DNA of 64,000 bases from Lysinibacillus irui (GCF_028877475.1 NZ_CP113527.1:2349501-2413500), one strand, 5' to 3'; positions 18,115-26,690 are shown, numbered from the stretch's first letter. Numbers and translations: made by a program. The notes: a model not told the origin generated them from the sequence alone.

Positions 18115-18180
18115 TTAGAAAAAAACAGCAGTAGAGAATCCAATACCCATGCGTAAAAAACGAATTGATCTTTTTTTCAT
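18115..18180 (-). CDS. Possible 21-residue peptide upstream of ridA
   Basis: ATG at 18180 with AAGGAGGAG about 8 bases upstream, an unusually good site, then a 21-residue frame: basic head (MKKRSIRFLR), hydrophobic tail (MGIGFSTAVFF), TAA. It resembles a membrane peptide or leader peptide. Between it and ridA is a small GGG-n9-CCC hairpin with a short T-run (about 18077-18100), so it might serve as a leader controlling ridA. The strong ribosome site is the only firm evidence. Confidence 0.45.
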   Translation of the reverse strand: MKKRSIRFLRMGIGFSTAVFF

Positions 18181-18325
18181 GTGAATTCTCCTCCTTTTAC
18201 CTAAAGTTATTTTCAACTTACCATTTCTATCCTTAATATTCAATAAAATTGCGCAAATATTTATAAGATATTTTTCATTATTTCTCAGGCAATTAACTAT
18301 TTAACCATAACGAATACATCATATA

Positions 18326-18408
18326 TATAATAGTGTAAAGCTAAATTAGCCTTACACCTCCGAAATTGTTACTAGGGTTACTCCATCCCAAGTGACCCTG
18401 TAAGCTAA
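18326..18408. promoter_or_regulatory. Dyad-rich regulatory region or small RNA candidate
   Basis: A TATAAT at 18326-18331 is followed at once by a 25-bp dyad (GTGTAA.GCTAA and TTAGC.TTACAC, 18333-18357). The right half of this dyad can instead pair with TGTAAGCTAA at 18399-18408, enclosing a perfect 9-bp hairpin (AGGGTTACT/AGTGACCCT). A strong terminator follows directly. There is no open frame. This could be an operator, an sRNA or a switch-like leader; no -35 box is convincing. Confidence 0.45.
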
Positions 18409-18410
18409 AA

Positions 18411-18447
18411 AAACTAGGTACCTCTTATAGGAGGTACCTAGTTTTTT
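18411..18447. terminator. Strong bidirectional terminator
   Basis: AAACTAGGTACCTC (18411-18424) pairs perfectly with GAGGTACCTAGTTT (18431-18444), followed by T-rich bases on both strands. It can end the HAAS operon on the minus strand. Confidence 0.9.
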
Positions 18448-18560
18448 GTTAATATGCGTGTTCATTTATAGAATAACATAGTATTCTGAACATTTTCTGA
18501 ACAATCTAACGTTTATAGAAAAAGATCAACTATACTTCAATCTTTCAAAATAAAATTGAA

Positions 18561-19559
18561 TTAACGGATTCTAGCCTTACGGAAGCCATCGAATATACTG
18601 ATTGCCGCATATACAACAAATATAATGATTACCCCGCCAACTATCCATATTTCAAATTGCTTCGTTGATGTGGTAAATAAATGACTCATGTACGAGATAA
18701 ATTCTTCGTTCATTAAATTCGGATTGCTTAATAAAACAATGAAAACAACGGTTGCGAAAAGCTCAACAATAGTATTAAAGATGGCCATTTTTTTCGTCCA
18801 TTGTCCTTTTAGCAATTTGTAGAGAGCTAACCCAATTTCAAGAGCAATGACAACGATAACAATTGGCCAATAATGAAGTAAAATATCCTGATTAAAAGCT
18901 GGAATTACGAATTTAAGTCCATTTCCCCCACCTTCATATACACCTAGAAGATGGTTTGCATAAAAATAAAGGGTTGCCCAAAACGCTGTCCACATTAAAT
19001 AACCAAACACTTCAAGCTTTGTAATGGCTTTTTTCTTAGGAATATACGTGATGTTATTCAAATCATCAGGGGTCCATTTTTTTAAACTCGCTGACAATGG
19101 TTGCGGATCTTTTCCTTTATCTGTTCGTTCGATAATGGCAAAAACGACTGTTAGCCAAAAAAAGACGTGGATTCCTACTTCGATGATACTCCAAATTCCT
19201 TCACCAATACTAGTGAGGACAACATTAATGATCGCTTCTCCTTCATCAAAACCAATAAAGTATTCAGCAAACATCGAAATAACCGCAATCACAGCAGCAA
19301 TTGGTAAAATCATTTTTAATAATGATAGATATACATCAAAATAGCGTGGGCCAATTAAATGCATTGGCTGATCTCGATAACCACTTGCTAATGCTGCTGG
19401 ATTTCCTAACTTTTCAAGAACCCCCTTTACATCATCCTTGCTGTAATCATCAGGCAACATATCCCCAATAGTTGACCGTAACTCTAGTGCGATGTCCTCC
19501 CGATTTTTTTCGGGCAACCTCCGAGTGACCTCTTGAATATAAATATCAATCAGATTCAT
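18561..19559 (-). CDS. HAAS-domain membrane protein
   Basis: About 332 residues. The N-terminal HAAS (heat-repeat-like) region is IYIQEVTRRLPEKNREDIALEL...LPDDYSKDDVKGVLEKLGNPAALASGY (shown in parts). It is followed by six hydrophobic segments in three pairs. HAAS proteins are classically encoded with PadR regulators and are thought to be signalling adaptors at the membrane. The start at 19559 (MNLIDIY) is preferred over the ATG codons at 19571 and 19568, because the GGGG ribosome site lies just before those. It overlaps the end of the padR gene. Confidence 0.88.
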   Translation of the reverse strand: MNLIDIYIQEVTRRLPEKNREDIALELRSTIGDMLPDDYSKDDVKGVLEKLGNPAALASGYRDQPMHLIGPRYFDVYLSLLKMILPIAAVIAVISMFAEYFIGFDEGEAIINVVLTSIGEGIWSIIEVGIHVFFWLTVVFAIIERTDKGKDPQPLSASLKKWTPDDLNNITYIPKKKAITKLEVFGYLMWTAFWATLYFYANHLLGVYEGGGNGLKFVIPAFNQDILLHYWPIVIVVIALEIGLALYKLLKGQWTKKMAIFNTIVELFATVVFIVLLSNPNLMNEEFISYMSHLFTTSTKQFEIWIVGGVIIIFVVYAAISIFDGFRKARIR

Positions 19560-19896
19560 CGTTATCATCATCCCCTTTTAATAACTCATATAGTTCTTTT
19601 GAATTGTTAATCCATTCTCGTTTTAATTGCAAAAAAATGTCTAAACCATATTCACTTAATACATAGTACTTACGCGGTCTACTTTCAGATGTATCCCAAT
19701 TACTCGTTACTAACTCCTGTTTTTCTAAACGGCGAAGCAATGGATATAAGGTGCTTTGATCGATGGTAATGCCCGAATTCTCCAATAATTGAACAAGTGA
19801 ATATCCATATTGTGGTGTTCGTAATTGACTTAATACCGCTAATGTCAGCGTCCCCCTCCTAAGTTCTGTCGTTAATGAATTCAATAAAGTGCTCAT
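19546..19896 (-). CDS. PadR-family transcriptional regulator
   Basis: 116 residues. The winged helix is visible: LRRGTLTLAVLSQLRTPQYGYSLVQLL, then DQSTLYPLLRRLEKQELVTSNWD and RPRKYYVLSEYG (key pieces of the PadR fold). The C-terminal coil is short, as in PadR subfamily 2. It forms an operon with the HAAS gene, overlapping by 14 bp or more, and very likely autoregulates it: the upstream bases 19905-19945 contain ACTGTACGACATACACTGTATG, an imperfect ATAC/GTAT-type PadR operator (split repeats TGTACGACAT and CACTGTATGAC). Confidence 0.92.
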   Translation of the reverse strand: MSTLLNSLTTELRRGTLTLAVLSQLRTPQYGYSLVQLLENSGITIDQSTLYPLLRRLEKQELVTSNWDTSESRPRKYYVLSEYGLDIFLQLKREWINNSKELYELLKGDDDNDESD

Positions 19897-20024
19897 TCAC
19901 CCACCTCAATTTTATATACTGTACGACATACACTGTATGACTTATAGTATGCATCTTACACTATTATGGTTACAATAACAATCGAAATTAGATACTATTA
20001 AAAAAATAATTTAAAAATTAAAAA

Positions 20025-20057
20025 ACCAGGCTCCAAATTTAATTGAGTACCTGGACT
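20025..20057 (-). terminator. CCAGG-type hairpin terminator
   Basis: On the minus strand CCAGG..CTC...GAG..CCTGG is followed by TTTTTTAATTTTT. The bases upstream of it (20064-20192) are open on the minus strand but give no recognisable protein. Similar hairpins recur at 33766 and 38957. Confidence 0.6.
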
Positions 20058-20313
20058 GCTAAATAAATATTGCTTGTCATTAATCACACTACGGTCAAGT
20101 GCTAATCCATAATTTAAGTACCTTGGTCTTTTCACAGGGGATATTGAGCGTTCCCGAAAATTTAAACTACTTATATGGATACACACTTTCATACTTCATT
20201 AAGTATCATTAATACTGCAAGAGACATTGCTTTCCAAACGCCTAGCTTATGAAAAATTGAATCTAGTTAATTTCGCTTTTTTCAGAGACTAAAGAAAAAA
20301 GGGGTTTTATAAA

Positions 20314-20472
20314 TTGCGAATTTACTTACCTTACTTCATATTACTAGTGCTAATTCTTACAACAATGGTAGTTACTTGGGGAAAAGCCAATAAGACGATT
20401 ATGTATAGCATTACGCTTATAAGTGTTGCTGGTTTAACATTATTAAAATCAATTGAAAAAAGAGAAAAGTAG
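20314..20472 (+). CDS. Small two-helix membrane protein
   Basis: 52 residues from a TTG start with AAAAAAGGGG about 10 bases upstream. Two hydrophobic helices (LPYFILLVLILTTMVVTW and IMYSITLISVAGLTLL) are separated by GKANKT, with a basic tail IEKREK. The composition and ribosome site support a real small gene; no family was recognised. It ends 117 bp before a strong terminator. Confidence 0.65.
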   Translation: MRIYLPYFILLVLILTTMVVTWGKANKTIMYSITLISVAGLTLLKSIEKREK

Positions 20473-20588
20473 ACATTTAATTTGATATTTAGGGGATCAT
20501 TTTCACATTGATGAATGTATGCTAGGTAAGGTAAATTGCGATAGATCCTTTACTTCCCTCATAGCTATTTGTTATTAATAAAATAAGA

Positions 20589-20633
20589 AAACTCGTATTT
20601 TGATCAATCTTTCATCAAAATACGAGTTTTTTA
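20589..20633. terminator. Strong bidirectional terminator
   Basis: AACTCGTATTTTGAT and ATCAAAATACGAGTT form a 15-bp perfect stem followed by a T6 run. It closes the small gene at 20314 and the EamA gene from the other side. Confidence 0.9.
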
Positions 20634-20729
20634 TTATCTTTGTTATCTAAACCTTGTCTTGTCCGATTCAATGTACATTTAATGTGACAACTGTACTTGT
20701 ATAACGGGGTTGCCAACACGTGTAAATCT

Positions 20730-21674
20730 TTAAATAGAAGATTCTTTTGCTACTTCTTTGCTTGATTTTCTGTATTTTGCTTTACCGATTCTTAACAATC
20801 TATCTTTATCTAGAATTGTTGGTAAACTTATACCGATAACAATAGTGATGATACCTACTATTTGCAAAGTTGTAACCGTTTCGCTTAATAAGATAACGGA
20901 TACCATGACCGCGATTGGCAATTCAACAGCACTCAATATTGATGACATACCTAATCCTACTTTAGGCACTGCAATTGTGAACAGGAAAACCGGTATAATC
21001 ATGCCGAATAACCCTAATGCCAATCCATAAATCCACAGTCCCTCGTTAAACAAAGTACCATTCCAAATAATTTCTGGAGACTGGAAAACGGCAGTAATCA
21101 TGAATGCAAAGAATGAAACAAATACTAAGCGGTTAGAGGTTGTCATACTTTCAGTTGCTTTCCCGTTAACATACAAAAATAAGGAATAACAAAGTGCTGC
21201 TGCTAACCCCCATAACCACCCCTGGAAAGGTATTTGGGATAAATCAACATCAATTATACCAGCAGCTGGTATTGTTCCTACTACCAATATGATTAAAGAT
21301 ACGAATTCAATTCTACTTGGAAGTTGTCGTTTTGTTATACTAGAAATCAACATACCAATCCATGTAAATTGAAATAGTAAAACTACTGCCAATGATGCTG
21401 GCAAAAAGTTCAAAGAATGACCATATAAAATATTCGTTAGCCCTGTTAAAATCCCTGCATATATAAGGGTTTTAACACCTTTAAAGCTCAATTTTGATCT
21501 GTTTGTAACTAAGAAGATACATACTGCTATACAAAAGCCAATAAAAAACTGACTTGTTACTGCCTCAGAGACAGTAAAACCACTACGCATTGCCAGCTTT
21601 ATAATCGTTGAAACGATACCAAAACTGCTTGCTGCAATCACTACTAATAGGGGATAAATATACATCTTCATCAC
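20730..21674 (-). CDS. EamA/DMT-family transporter
   Basis: 314 residues with ten hydrophobic helices in two homologous halves, the drug/metabolite transporter arrangement. Typical elements are ASSFGIVSTIIKLAMRSGFT in helix 1, FTWIGMLI and, in the second EamA repeat, AVELPIAVMVSVILLSETVTTLQ...IIVGI. A basic C-terminal tail (KAKYRKSSKEVAKESS) faces the cytoplasm. The substrate (amino acid, metabolite or drug) is unknown. It is transcribed alone; the 360 bp upstream (21675-22038) is very AT-rich and shows no gene. Confidence 0.9.
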   Translation of the reverse strand: MMKMYIYPLLVVIAASSFGIVSTIIKLAMRSGFTVSEAVTSQFFIGFCIAVCIFLVTNRSKLSFKGVKTLIYAGILTGLTNILYGHSLNFLPASLAVVLLFQFTWIGMLISSITKRQLPSRIEFVSLIILVVGTIPAAGIIDVDLSQIPFQGWLWGLAAALCYSLFLYVNGKATESMTTSNRLVFVSFFAFMITAVFQSPEIIWNGTLFNEGLWIYGLALGLFGMIIPVFLFTIAVPKVGLGMSSILSAVELPIAVMVSVILLSETVTTLQIVGIITIVIGISLPTILDKDRLLRIGKAKYRKSSKEVAKESSI

Positions 21675-22038
21675 TCACTTCCCTCCTATAATTTTTATAT
21701 AAAATGAATTTTGTTTATGATTTTGAGATTTAGAAAAAAAATCATAATCTCCAATATAAATCACGAATTGTTATTTTACAATCTTTTTTTTCATTTAAAT
21801 TGTCACAAAAATACTAATCCTTCTCATTTATCGTGGAGTATGCAGAGCCTAGCTAAAAAATTTCGTTGAACTAAAAAATTAGTCTTTTTTACCATAGATA
21901 AGAATTCAGCAGTTTAGTTCCCTGCACTCTTCTTAGCGCTTGGAAAATAAAGACAAAAATAAAAAGCCACTCAAAATGAATGACTTGTATACATTATATA
22001 AAGTTGGCTTTAACGATAAGTTGGAGCATATAAATAGG

Positions 22039-22215
22039 TTAGGAGAAACTTGTTATCCAGTAGGAAGTGGTGCTGTAAACTTGCATTAAAATCAACATAA
22101 TAAGTCCATCGATTTCTGCTTTCGTGTTTGAAATAACCCTGTTTTCATCCCAATAATCAGAACTATTTGGATATTCATGGCTAAGACTATCCTCTTCTAA
22201 CAAATGGAACTTCAT
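22039..22215 (-). pseudogene. Frameshifted WapI-like immunity gene remnant
   Basis: From the ATG at 22215 (AGGTGG 4 bases upstream) the frame starts MKFHLLEEDSLSHEYPNSSDYW, in parts like the WapI-family immunity proteins (MKFxLLEED..SHEYPxSSDYWDGNW). After about 38 residues the frame degenerates; a shift of frame restores TYYVDFNASLQHHFLLDNKF. The gene is therefore broken by an indel near 22115-22130 and truncated. It directly follows the 22252-22617 gene. Confidence 0.55.
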
Positions 22216-22251
22216 TTTACCACCTCTTACCTTCAACCTTTCCATGCCCTC

Positions 22252-22617
22252 TTAATTTTCTAAATATGAAATAGGATAAGGAGAGTAAACTGCTGTATCT
22301 CCATCTTCATCACGTTTTAAAATTATGATAAAATCTGCACCATTACTATTATCCCCTCTAGGAATTGGTGTAATCATGGCAGGACATCTTAACTCATCAC
22401 TATATCCTTTCAATTCCTCCCTAAAGTTATTTAAAGCAAACGTCACACGTTGATCTATAAGGGCAAACAATTTGTCCACTCCACCTGTTTTCATATCAAA
22501 ATATTCAGGGTTGCTCTCTCTTTTCTCAATTATTTTCTCCTTGTATTCTGAAACTGTAAAAAAACAAAATTCCCAGTCAAGAGGAAAAAGCCCTGCACCT
22601 AACCAATAAATATTCAT
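22252..22617 (-). CDS. Hypothetical protein, possible immunity protein
   Basis: 121 residues, soluble, acidic, with no signal peptide. It starts MNIYWLGAGLFPLDW with GGGGGG-type ribosome sequence close upstream. Aromatic-rich N-terminus and the C-terminal GDNSNGADFIIILKRDEDGDT suggest a small globular immunity or SUKH-like fold, but no family was recognised. The next gene downstream resembles a toxin immunity gene, and no toxin gene is present, so this may be an orphan immunity cluster. Confidence 0.6.
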   Translation of the reverse strand: MNIYWLGAGLFPLDWEFCFFTVSEYKEKIIEKRESNPEYFDMKTGGVDKLFALIDQRVTFALNNFREELKGYSDELRCPAMITPIPRGDNSNGADFIIILKRDEDGDTAVYSPYPISYLEN

Positions 22618-22987
22618 TTTTATCCCCCCTCATCAATAGTTTAAGTACCTTCAAAATCTTCAAAATTAATTTTAACATAAATATCCAACAATAAATTCAC
22701 CTGTAACAACTATTGATTCCACTTATATCTCGTTAACTTAACTTCTTCCAAAGGTACACCACTTACTTTTTAGATTATTATTGTGGAATCTGAAACAAAA
22801 TGTAGCGACCCTACTTGCAAATATTGCTATATTTGACCAGAAACACCTTAAACTCGCAAATAACGAAATTAAGTTCCCATGAAAGAACTTATCCATCTTT
22901 CATTTTCTGTGGTGACGTGCTAATTTTGCCCTTCGTGAATGGTTAACGGGTGCTTTAATAAAACAAGGAATTATAAAGTATACATAA

Positions 22988-23050
22988 ATAAGCTTAATAA
23001 CGTTTCCAAATGCAAGTTTGTAAACACACTTAAAAGCCACAAAATAAAGT
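22988..23050. repeat. Intergenic repeat copy 1 (pair with 35485)
   Basis: The region around TAATAACGTTTCCAAATG...TTTGTAAACACA...TTAAAAGCC is similar over about 60 bp to 35485-35545 (TAATAAACGTTCCCAAACG...TTTGGAAACACATTAAAAGGCC). A short dyad lies in the centre (TTCCCAAA/TTTGGAAA in copy 2). Bases 22618-22987 contain no recognisable gene. Confidence 0.5.
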
Positions 23051-23138
23051 TTATATTCCATTAAAGGGCGTATTTCAGAGTATGAAATGTGCCCTTTCGT
23101 TGTAAATCGGGCATAATCAAATGAGAGGTGTTTTATGC

Positions 23139-23729
23139 ATGTTTTCTAACGAACAATTACAAGGCTTAATTGTAGGAAAGATCGTCGGGAACAAGTTCCC
23201 CTATAATACAAATAATGAACTAGAAATTGAAGCCCATATCCGACGGTTATTTCATCGAATAAACCGTATTCCTAATTTAGTATGTGAAGCAGAGTGGAGT
23301 CATTTTGGCAGTGGATACGCCTCCTTTGTTGAATTTTTTTGTTATCGAAAAGAGGATTTTATAGTCGTTGAAGAGAAGTACGGTCATCGAGAGATAAAGA
23401 AAGATGGGATTATTATTGATATTTGTCGTTTAGCACCTGTAGCAATCATGGGCGAAGATTACAGATATAAAACAATTCGTATCGAAACGAATGAAGTAGT
23501 TGGTGGGGCATATGGTTCTTTGCTTGCTAGTCCAAATTTATTAGATTTGAGCGAGAAATTCCAAACAATTGCAGAAAAATTGAAACAAGCCTTAAAAGAG
23601 TTTGATTATGAACTATTAGAAGCTGAAAAAATGAATCAACCTTTGTCTTTTCAAACAAAAATACCGACAATTTATCGTGAACCTAGAGAGTATTTAGTCA
23701 TGGATGCTATTTTTTATTGGGAGGATTAG
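23139..23729 (+). CDS. Hypothetical protein, possible immunity protein
   Basis: 196 residues from the ATG at 23139, which has GAGAGGTG about 8 bases upstream (the ATG at 23121 lies before that site). It is soluble, with alpha/beta composition and many acidic residues; features include WSHFGSGYASFVEFF, IVVEEKYGHREIK and IICDRLAP-like sequence (IDICRLAP). This size and composition fit polymorphic-toxin immunity proteins but no named family was recognised. A hairpin AAAGGGC...GCCCTTT (23063-23096) precedes the gene. Confidence 0.65.
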   Translation: MFSNEQLQGLIVGKIVGNKFPYNTNNELEIEAHIRRLFHRINRIPNLVCEAEWSHFGSGYASFVEFFCYRKEDFIVVEEKYGHREIKKDGIIIDICRLAPVAIMGEDYRYKTIRIETNEVVGGAYGSLLASPNLLDLSEKFQTIAEKLKQALKEFDYELLEAEKMNQPLSFQTKIPTIYREPREYLVMDAIFYWED

Positions 23730-23842
23730 TTTAATGTATCATTAAGTCCAAAACGAGTAAGTCGGATGTATAAAAGTTGAGTAATAGGCTTTATTGAACT
23801 ATTATGCGTTTAAAAAGTAAACAACTTGATTATCTTTACACT

Positions 23843-23872
23843 TATTCAACAATCGGGCCAGATTGTTGAATA
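23843..23872. repeat. Interspersed palindromic repeat, minimal copy
   Basis: TATTCAACAATC and GATTGTTGAATA, perfect 12-bp arms around GGGCCA. It is the shortest member of the family also seen at 24592, 34858, 35733, 36411, 37138, 55238, 56338, 56971 and 59371. Confidence 0.85.
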
Positions 23873-23979
23873 ATATTATTCTATGCAATGGTACAAAACT
23901 CTACGGATATGTTATATATATTTTAAACTCAATTAATGTTATAATTTACCAATAATATTAATTGAGGAGCGATTACCTT

Positions 23980-24522
23980 TTGAAAAAGCGTTTTTTACAT
24001 AGAAATGATTGGACTAGAATTATACAACGCGACTATTCTATAGAGCAGAGAAATGACAAAGATTTTAATGGATTTATTGCTCTTATAAAAATGAATGAAG
24101 TAAAAGAGCCGTTAATAACTGAATATTTAATTAAAAAGGTTTGTATTGTTGATAACAATTACTTATGGTTACAACAACTACCACTCAATGAAAATTTCGC
24201 TATTACATCAATGTTTAATGAAAATAGAGAAATTATTCAGTGGTACATAGATATCACATATGGAAATGGCGTTGAGAATGGAGAACCCTATATGATGGAC
24301 TTATTTTTAGATATTGTTGTATTACCAACTGGAGAAATCATTGAAAAAGATAAAGATGAATTAGAAGAGGCTCTACACAATAATTGGATTACAAAATCAC
24401 AATACGATTTTGCCTATCGAGTTTTTAATCAAGTGTTGAAACAAATACACGAAGATACTTTTAAATACTATGATTTAAGTTTTAAGCATCGAGACTATTT
24501 ACTAGGTAAGATTCGTGAATAA
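23980..24522 (+). CDS. DUF402 domain-containing protein
   Basis: 180 residues from a TTG start at 23980 with GAGGAG 10 bases upstream. The DUF402 core is visible: WYIDITYGNGVENGEPYMMDLFLDIVV in parts (YIDI, DLFLDIVVLP), then EKDKDELEEALHNNWIT. The conserved D-x-D/E acidic cluster of this family binds a divalent metal; relatives (such as YgaC/Ntdp) are nucleoside di- or triphosphatases. The closest biochemical guess is therefore a nucleotide phosphatase. It is monocistronic. Confidence 0.85.
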   Translation: MKKRFLHRNDWTRIIQRDYSIEQRNDKDFNGFIALIKMNEVKEPLITEYLIKKVCIVDNNYLWLQQLPLNENFAITSMFNENREIIQWYIDITYGNGVENGEPYMMDLFLDIVVLPTGEIIEKDKDELEEALHNNWITKSQYDFAYRVFNQVLKQIHEDTFKYYDLSFKHRDYLLGKIRE

Positions 24523-24591
24523 ATCATGCTTTAATATGTCATTACCAAATGAAAGTTTGAGTTTTACTTTAGGGGTAGTTAAAAAAGGATG

Positions 24592-24664
24592 TTCAACAAT
24601 CGGGTTTGCATTTCTTTATTAAGGAATGCGTCTTTCTTCATCAAAAGGCCAGATTGTGGAAGAA
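24592..24664 (+). repeat. Interspersed palindromic repeat, long copy
   Basis: Left end GTTCAACAATCGGG and right end GGCCAGATTGTGGAAGAAC enclose an inner hairpin GCATTTCTT/AAGGAATGC and TCTTTCTTCATC. It is the full-length form of the family. Confidence 0.8.
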
Positions 24665-24793
24665 CATTTTCAATAAAATTCGATATTACTGTTGAAATAT
24701 AGAGTAAGATGGGGAAGTTTCTCACTTAAACTAACGGAGCAGGATAGTTAAAGAACATTTAGGGTACGTTACTTCTAAAAAGGAGTAATTTAA

Positions 24794-25360
24794 ATGAAAA
24801 ATCCATTCTTAATTAGTTCGTTTGTGATTATATTTTTGTTCAGTTTTTCTATATTATTAGGAAGTCCTGTTCATTCTCAAACTAATCCTTCAGATAATAA
24901 TGAATATTTATATCCTGCAAATAAGGAAAAAGTTGTTAATGAAACTGTAGATGAATTTTACCAGGCATTAAGGAACCTAAAGTATCCTATACATCAGGAG
25001 GTTTATCAAAGATATAAGCAGAAGCCAAAGCAACAACAATGGCATTTGGATACTGTTCTTTTTAAAGAAATGCCTGATGCATCTGTAAATGTTAGAAAAA
25101 AATTATTGTTCAATGAGGTAGAAAGATTAAATTATATAACTTTTGATGGAAATATTCTTAGTACCTACCCTTATATAGATATTAACTATCATCAGACCGT
25201 TAGTCCTGATAGACAAGTTTATTTTTTTTATTCCTTTAAAGACACAGAAAAAGAATTTAGAGGTAATTATGCAATTTATGATGTTGAAACAAAAGAAATG
25301 GTAGCAGGCGGAAGTACTTATATGCCAAAGCTCAATCTTACAAGGAACACTTATGATTAA
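24794..25360 (+). CDS. Exported protein of unknown function
   Basis: 188 residues. A signal peptide is present (MKNPFLISSFVIIFLFSFSILLG, cleavage probably after VHS). The mature protein has helical HQEVYQRYKQKPKQQQW and a beta region with many aromatic residues (YFFYSFKDTEKEFRGNYAIYDVETKE). No lipobox and no named family. AAAGGAG precedes the ATG by about 6 bases. It is probably released or wall-associated. Confidence 0.75.
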   Translation: MKNPFLISSFVIIFLFSFSILLGSPVHSQTNPSDNNEYLYPANKEKVVNETVDEFYQALRNLKYPIHQEVYQRYKQKPKQQQWHLDTVLFKEMPDASVNVRKKLLFNEVERLNYITFDGNILSTYPYIDINYHQTVSPDRQVYFFYSFKDTEKEFRGNYAIYDVETKEMVAGGSTYMPKLNLTRNTYD

Positions 25361-25433
25361 GAAAGATAAATTTAGGTAAAATAGCAACATGATTGTGTTC
25401 GTTGTTGAACTAGCTTAATATTGAAATTTATTC

Positions 25434-25671
25434 CTATGATAGTGTATACACTGGATCTGATAGTGTATACACTGGATCGCTTGTCCCACCACTTGCCTTT
25501 TGTAGAGTTGCCTCAATCCCATACATAGCGGTTTTCGCCCCAATGTAACTATTGTTATTTTCCTTCACTACTTGTTACCTTGCTTCCTCGATTGTTTTTT
25601 ACCATCCACCGATAATTCTCAATCCACTGTAACAAATTCTCTTACGTAACTGTTATTTGCCCTTTTAACAT
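25434..25671 (-). pseudogene. Decayed phage gene fragment (transcription-regulator-like)
   Basis: From ATG 25671 (TAGGAGGG upstream) the minus strand reads MLKGQITVT, stop, then ENLLQWIENYRWMVKNNRG and, after a further frameshift, NNSYIGAKTAMYGIEATLQKASGG. The last part resembles small regulators of Bacillus phages (YGIEA...PKGSG type). The end carries a 21-bp tandem duplication (25439-25480), each with the palindrome AGTGTATACACT. Stops and shifts make it non-functional. Confidence 0.6.
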
Positions 25672-25742
25672 AGGATTGCCCTCCTAAGTTATGTTATAAT
25701 GCTAATGACTAAGCCATTATTCAAAGGGCATAAACCAATTCG

Positions 25743-25775
25743 AGCTGTAGCGTGTGCAAACGCTGCAGCTTTTTC
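25743..25775 (+). terminator. Stem-loop with T-run
   Basis: AGCTGTAGCG and CGCTGCAGCT (one G-T pair) with a T5 tail. It lies upstream of the 25816 gene and may end an older transcript. Confidence 0.65.
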
Positions 25776-25815
25776 TATGTTATAATTTACACAAATTACA
25801 TATTGAGGTGATATT

Positions 25816-26016
25816 ATGGAAAGTGATAAATTGGTTTGTAAGGCTTGTGGTAGTGATTCCTTTACAACCGGTCAAGTTGGTGGTAGTAGTAGCCAGGGTA
25901 ATATAAGACCAATCGGATCAGTAATGACTTTTGGTTCATCACTTCTTATGACTTTTTGTAAAAACTGTGGAGAGGTTGCTTCAATCAAAGTTGATAACCC
26001 AAAAAAATTTAAATAA
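25816..26016 (+). CDS. Small zinc-ribbon protein
   Basis: 66 residues with CKAC near the N-terminus and CKNC near the C-terminus, separated by a glycine/serine-rich stretch (TGQVGGSSSQG), so four cysteines probably bind one zinc. This is the nucleic-acid-binding-like zinc ribbon found in many small Firmicute proteins (DUF-type). GAGGTG is 6 bases before the ATG. It ends in its own terminator. Confidence 0.75.
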   Translation: MESDKLVCKACGSDSFTTGQVGGSSSQGNIRPIGSVMTFGSSLLMTFCKNCGEVASIKVDNPKKFK

Positions 26017-26027
26017 AATATCTGTTT

Positions 26028-26056
26028 AGGGTCACTCCAAACTAGTGACCCTTTAT
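26028..26056 (+). terminator. Terminator of the zinc-ribbon gene
   Basis: AGGGTCACT and AGTGACCCT, 9-bp stem with a 7-base loop, then TTTA. Confidence 0.75.
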
Positions 26057-26145
26057 AATTTCTTTACTCATATTGTGCAGTAAACTACTGTTGAATTATC
26101 TCAAGTATTTTTTACCTTCTCTTTTAACTACATACTTTTAAATGG

Positions 26146-26615
26146 ATGGTTAATAATAAATTTATACAATATTTAAAAGAGGTGTATTATTTTATAAATG
26201 AAAAAGGCTTATCTGCTTTTATAATATTAATTACTCTTGCTTTATTTTTCCTACCAAGTACAGGATTAGGGTTTTATGGACCTACTCATGATTCTAACGA
26301 CCTTAGATTACAGGATATGCTCATGCTCATTCTTACTCCTTATATTGAAAAGGATTTGAGAAGCTATTATTATCCGAAGATTTTAAAGGATTTGTTTCAC
26401 CCTTTGTTACTCCTTGGAAAATTGAATTAATTGAAACAAAAAGAAATCATTTCCGAGGCTTTGATCTGCAAATTACATTTGAAATTGAGCCTACAGATGG
26501 CGGACATAATATTTCATTAGGAAAAGATAGAATGACCTATGAAATAACTGTTGGTCCTGAGGTTAAATTGATAAATCACACTCACCTTAAGACTTATAAA
26601 TATCCACCAGAATAA
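26146..26615 (+). pseudogene. Frameshifted DUF3888-type exported protein
   Basis: The N-terminal part has a signal anchor (LSAFIILITLALFFLPSTG) and the DUF3888 core DLRLQDMLML, TPYIEKDLRSYYYP. At about 26392-26400 one base is missing: shifting frame gives GFVSPFVTPWKIELIETKRN, then FDLQITFEIEPTDGGHN and MTYEITVGPEVKLI to a TAA at 26613. The two halves make a complete DUF3888-like protein of about 156 residues. The bases before 26146 lack a good ribosome site, so the start is uncertain. Confidence 0.75.
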
Positions 26616-26690
26616 TTCATTAAAATTTTTAACCTTTTATAGAATTTTGTATTTTTCATTGTTGAACAAATACTGAAAGGAATTTTTTCT

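Noticed and set aside
19998-20192. 64-residue minus-strand protein
   Set aside because: It ends in a terminator hairpin, has no ribosome site and no protein-like pattern; treated as intergenic.
22850-22990. Decayed coding fragment on the plus strand
   Set aside because: A few residues look protein-like but stops are frequent and no family could be named.
22988-23050. dif or resolvase site
   Set aside because: It does not match the Firmicute dif consensus and no recombinase gene is adjacent.
25439-25480. Two operators with palindrome AGTGTATACACT, 21 bp apart
   Set aside because: They lie at the 3' end of a decayed phage gene and are explained by a 21-bp in-frame duplication (DPVYTLS repeated); there is no promoter near them.
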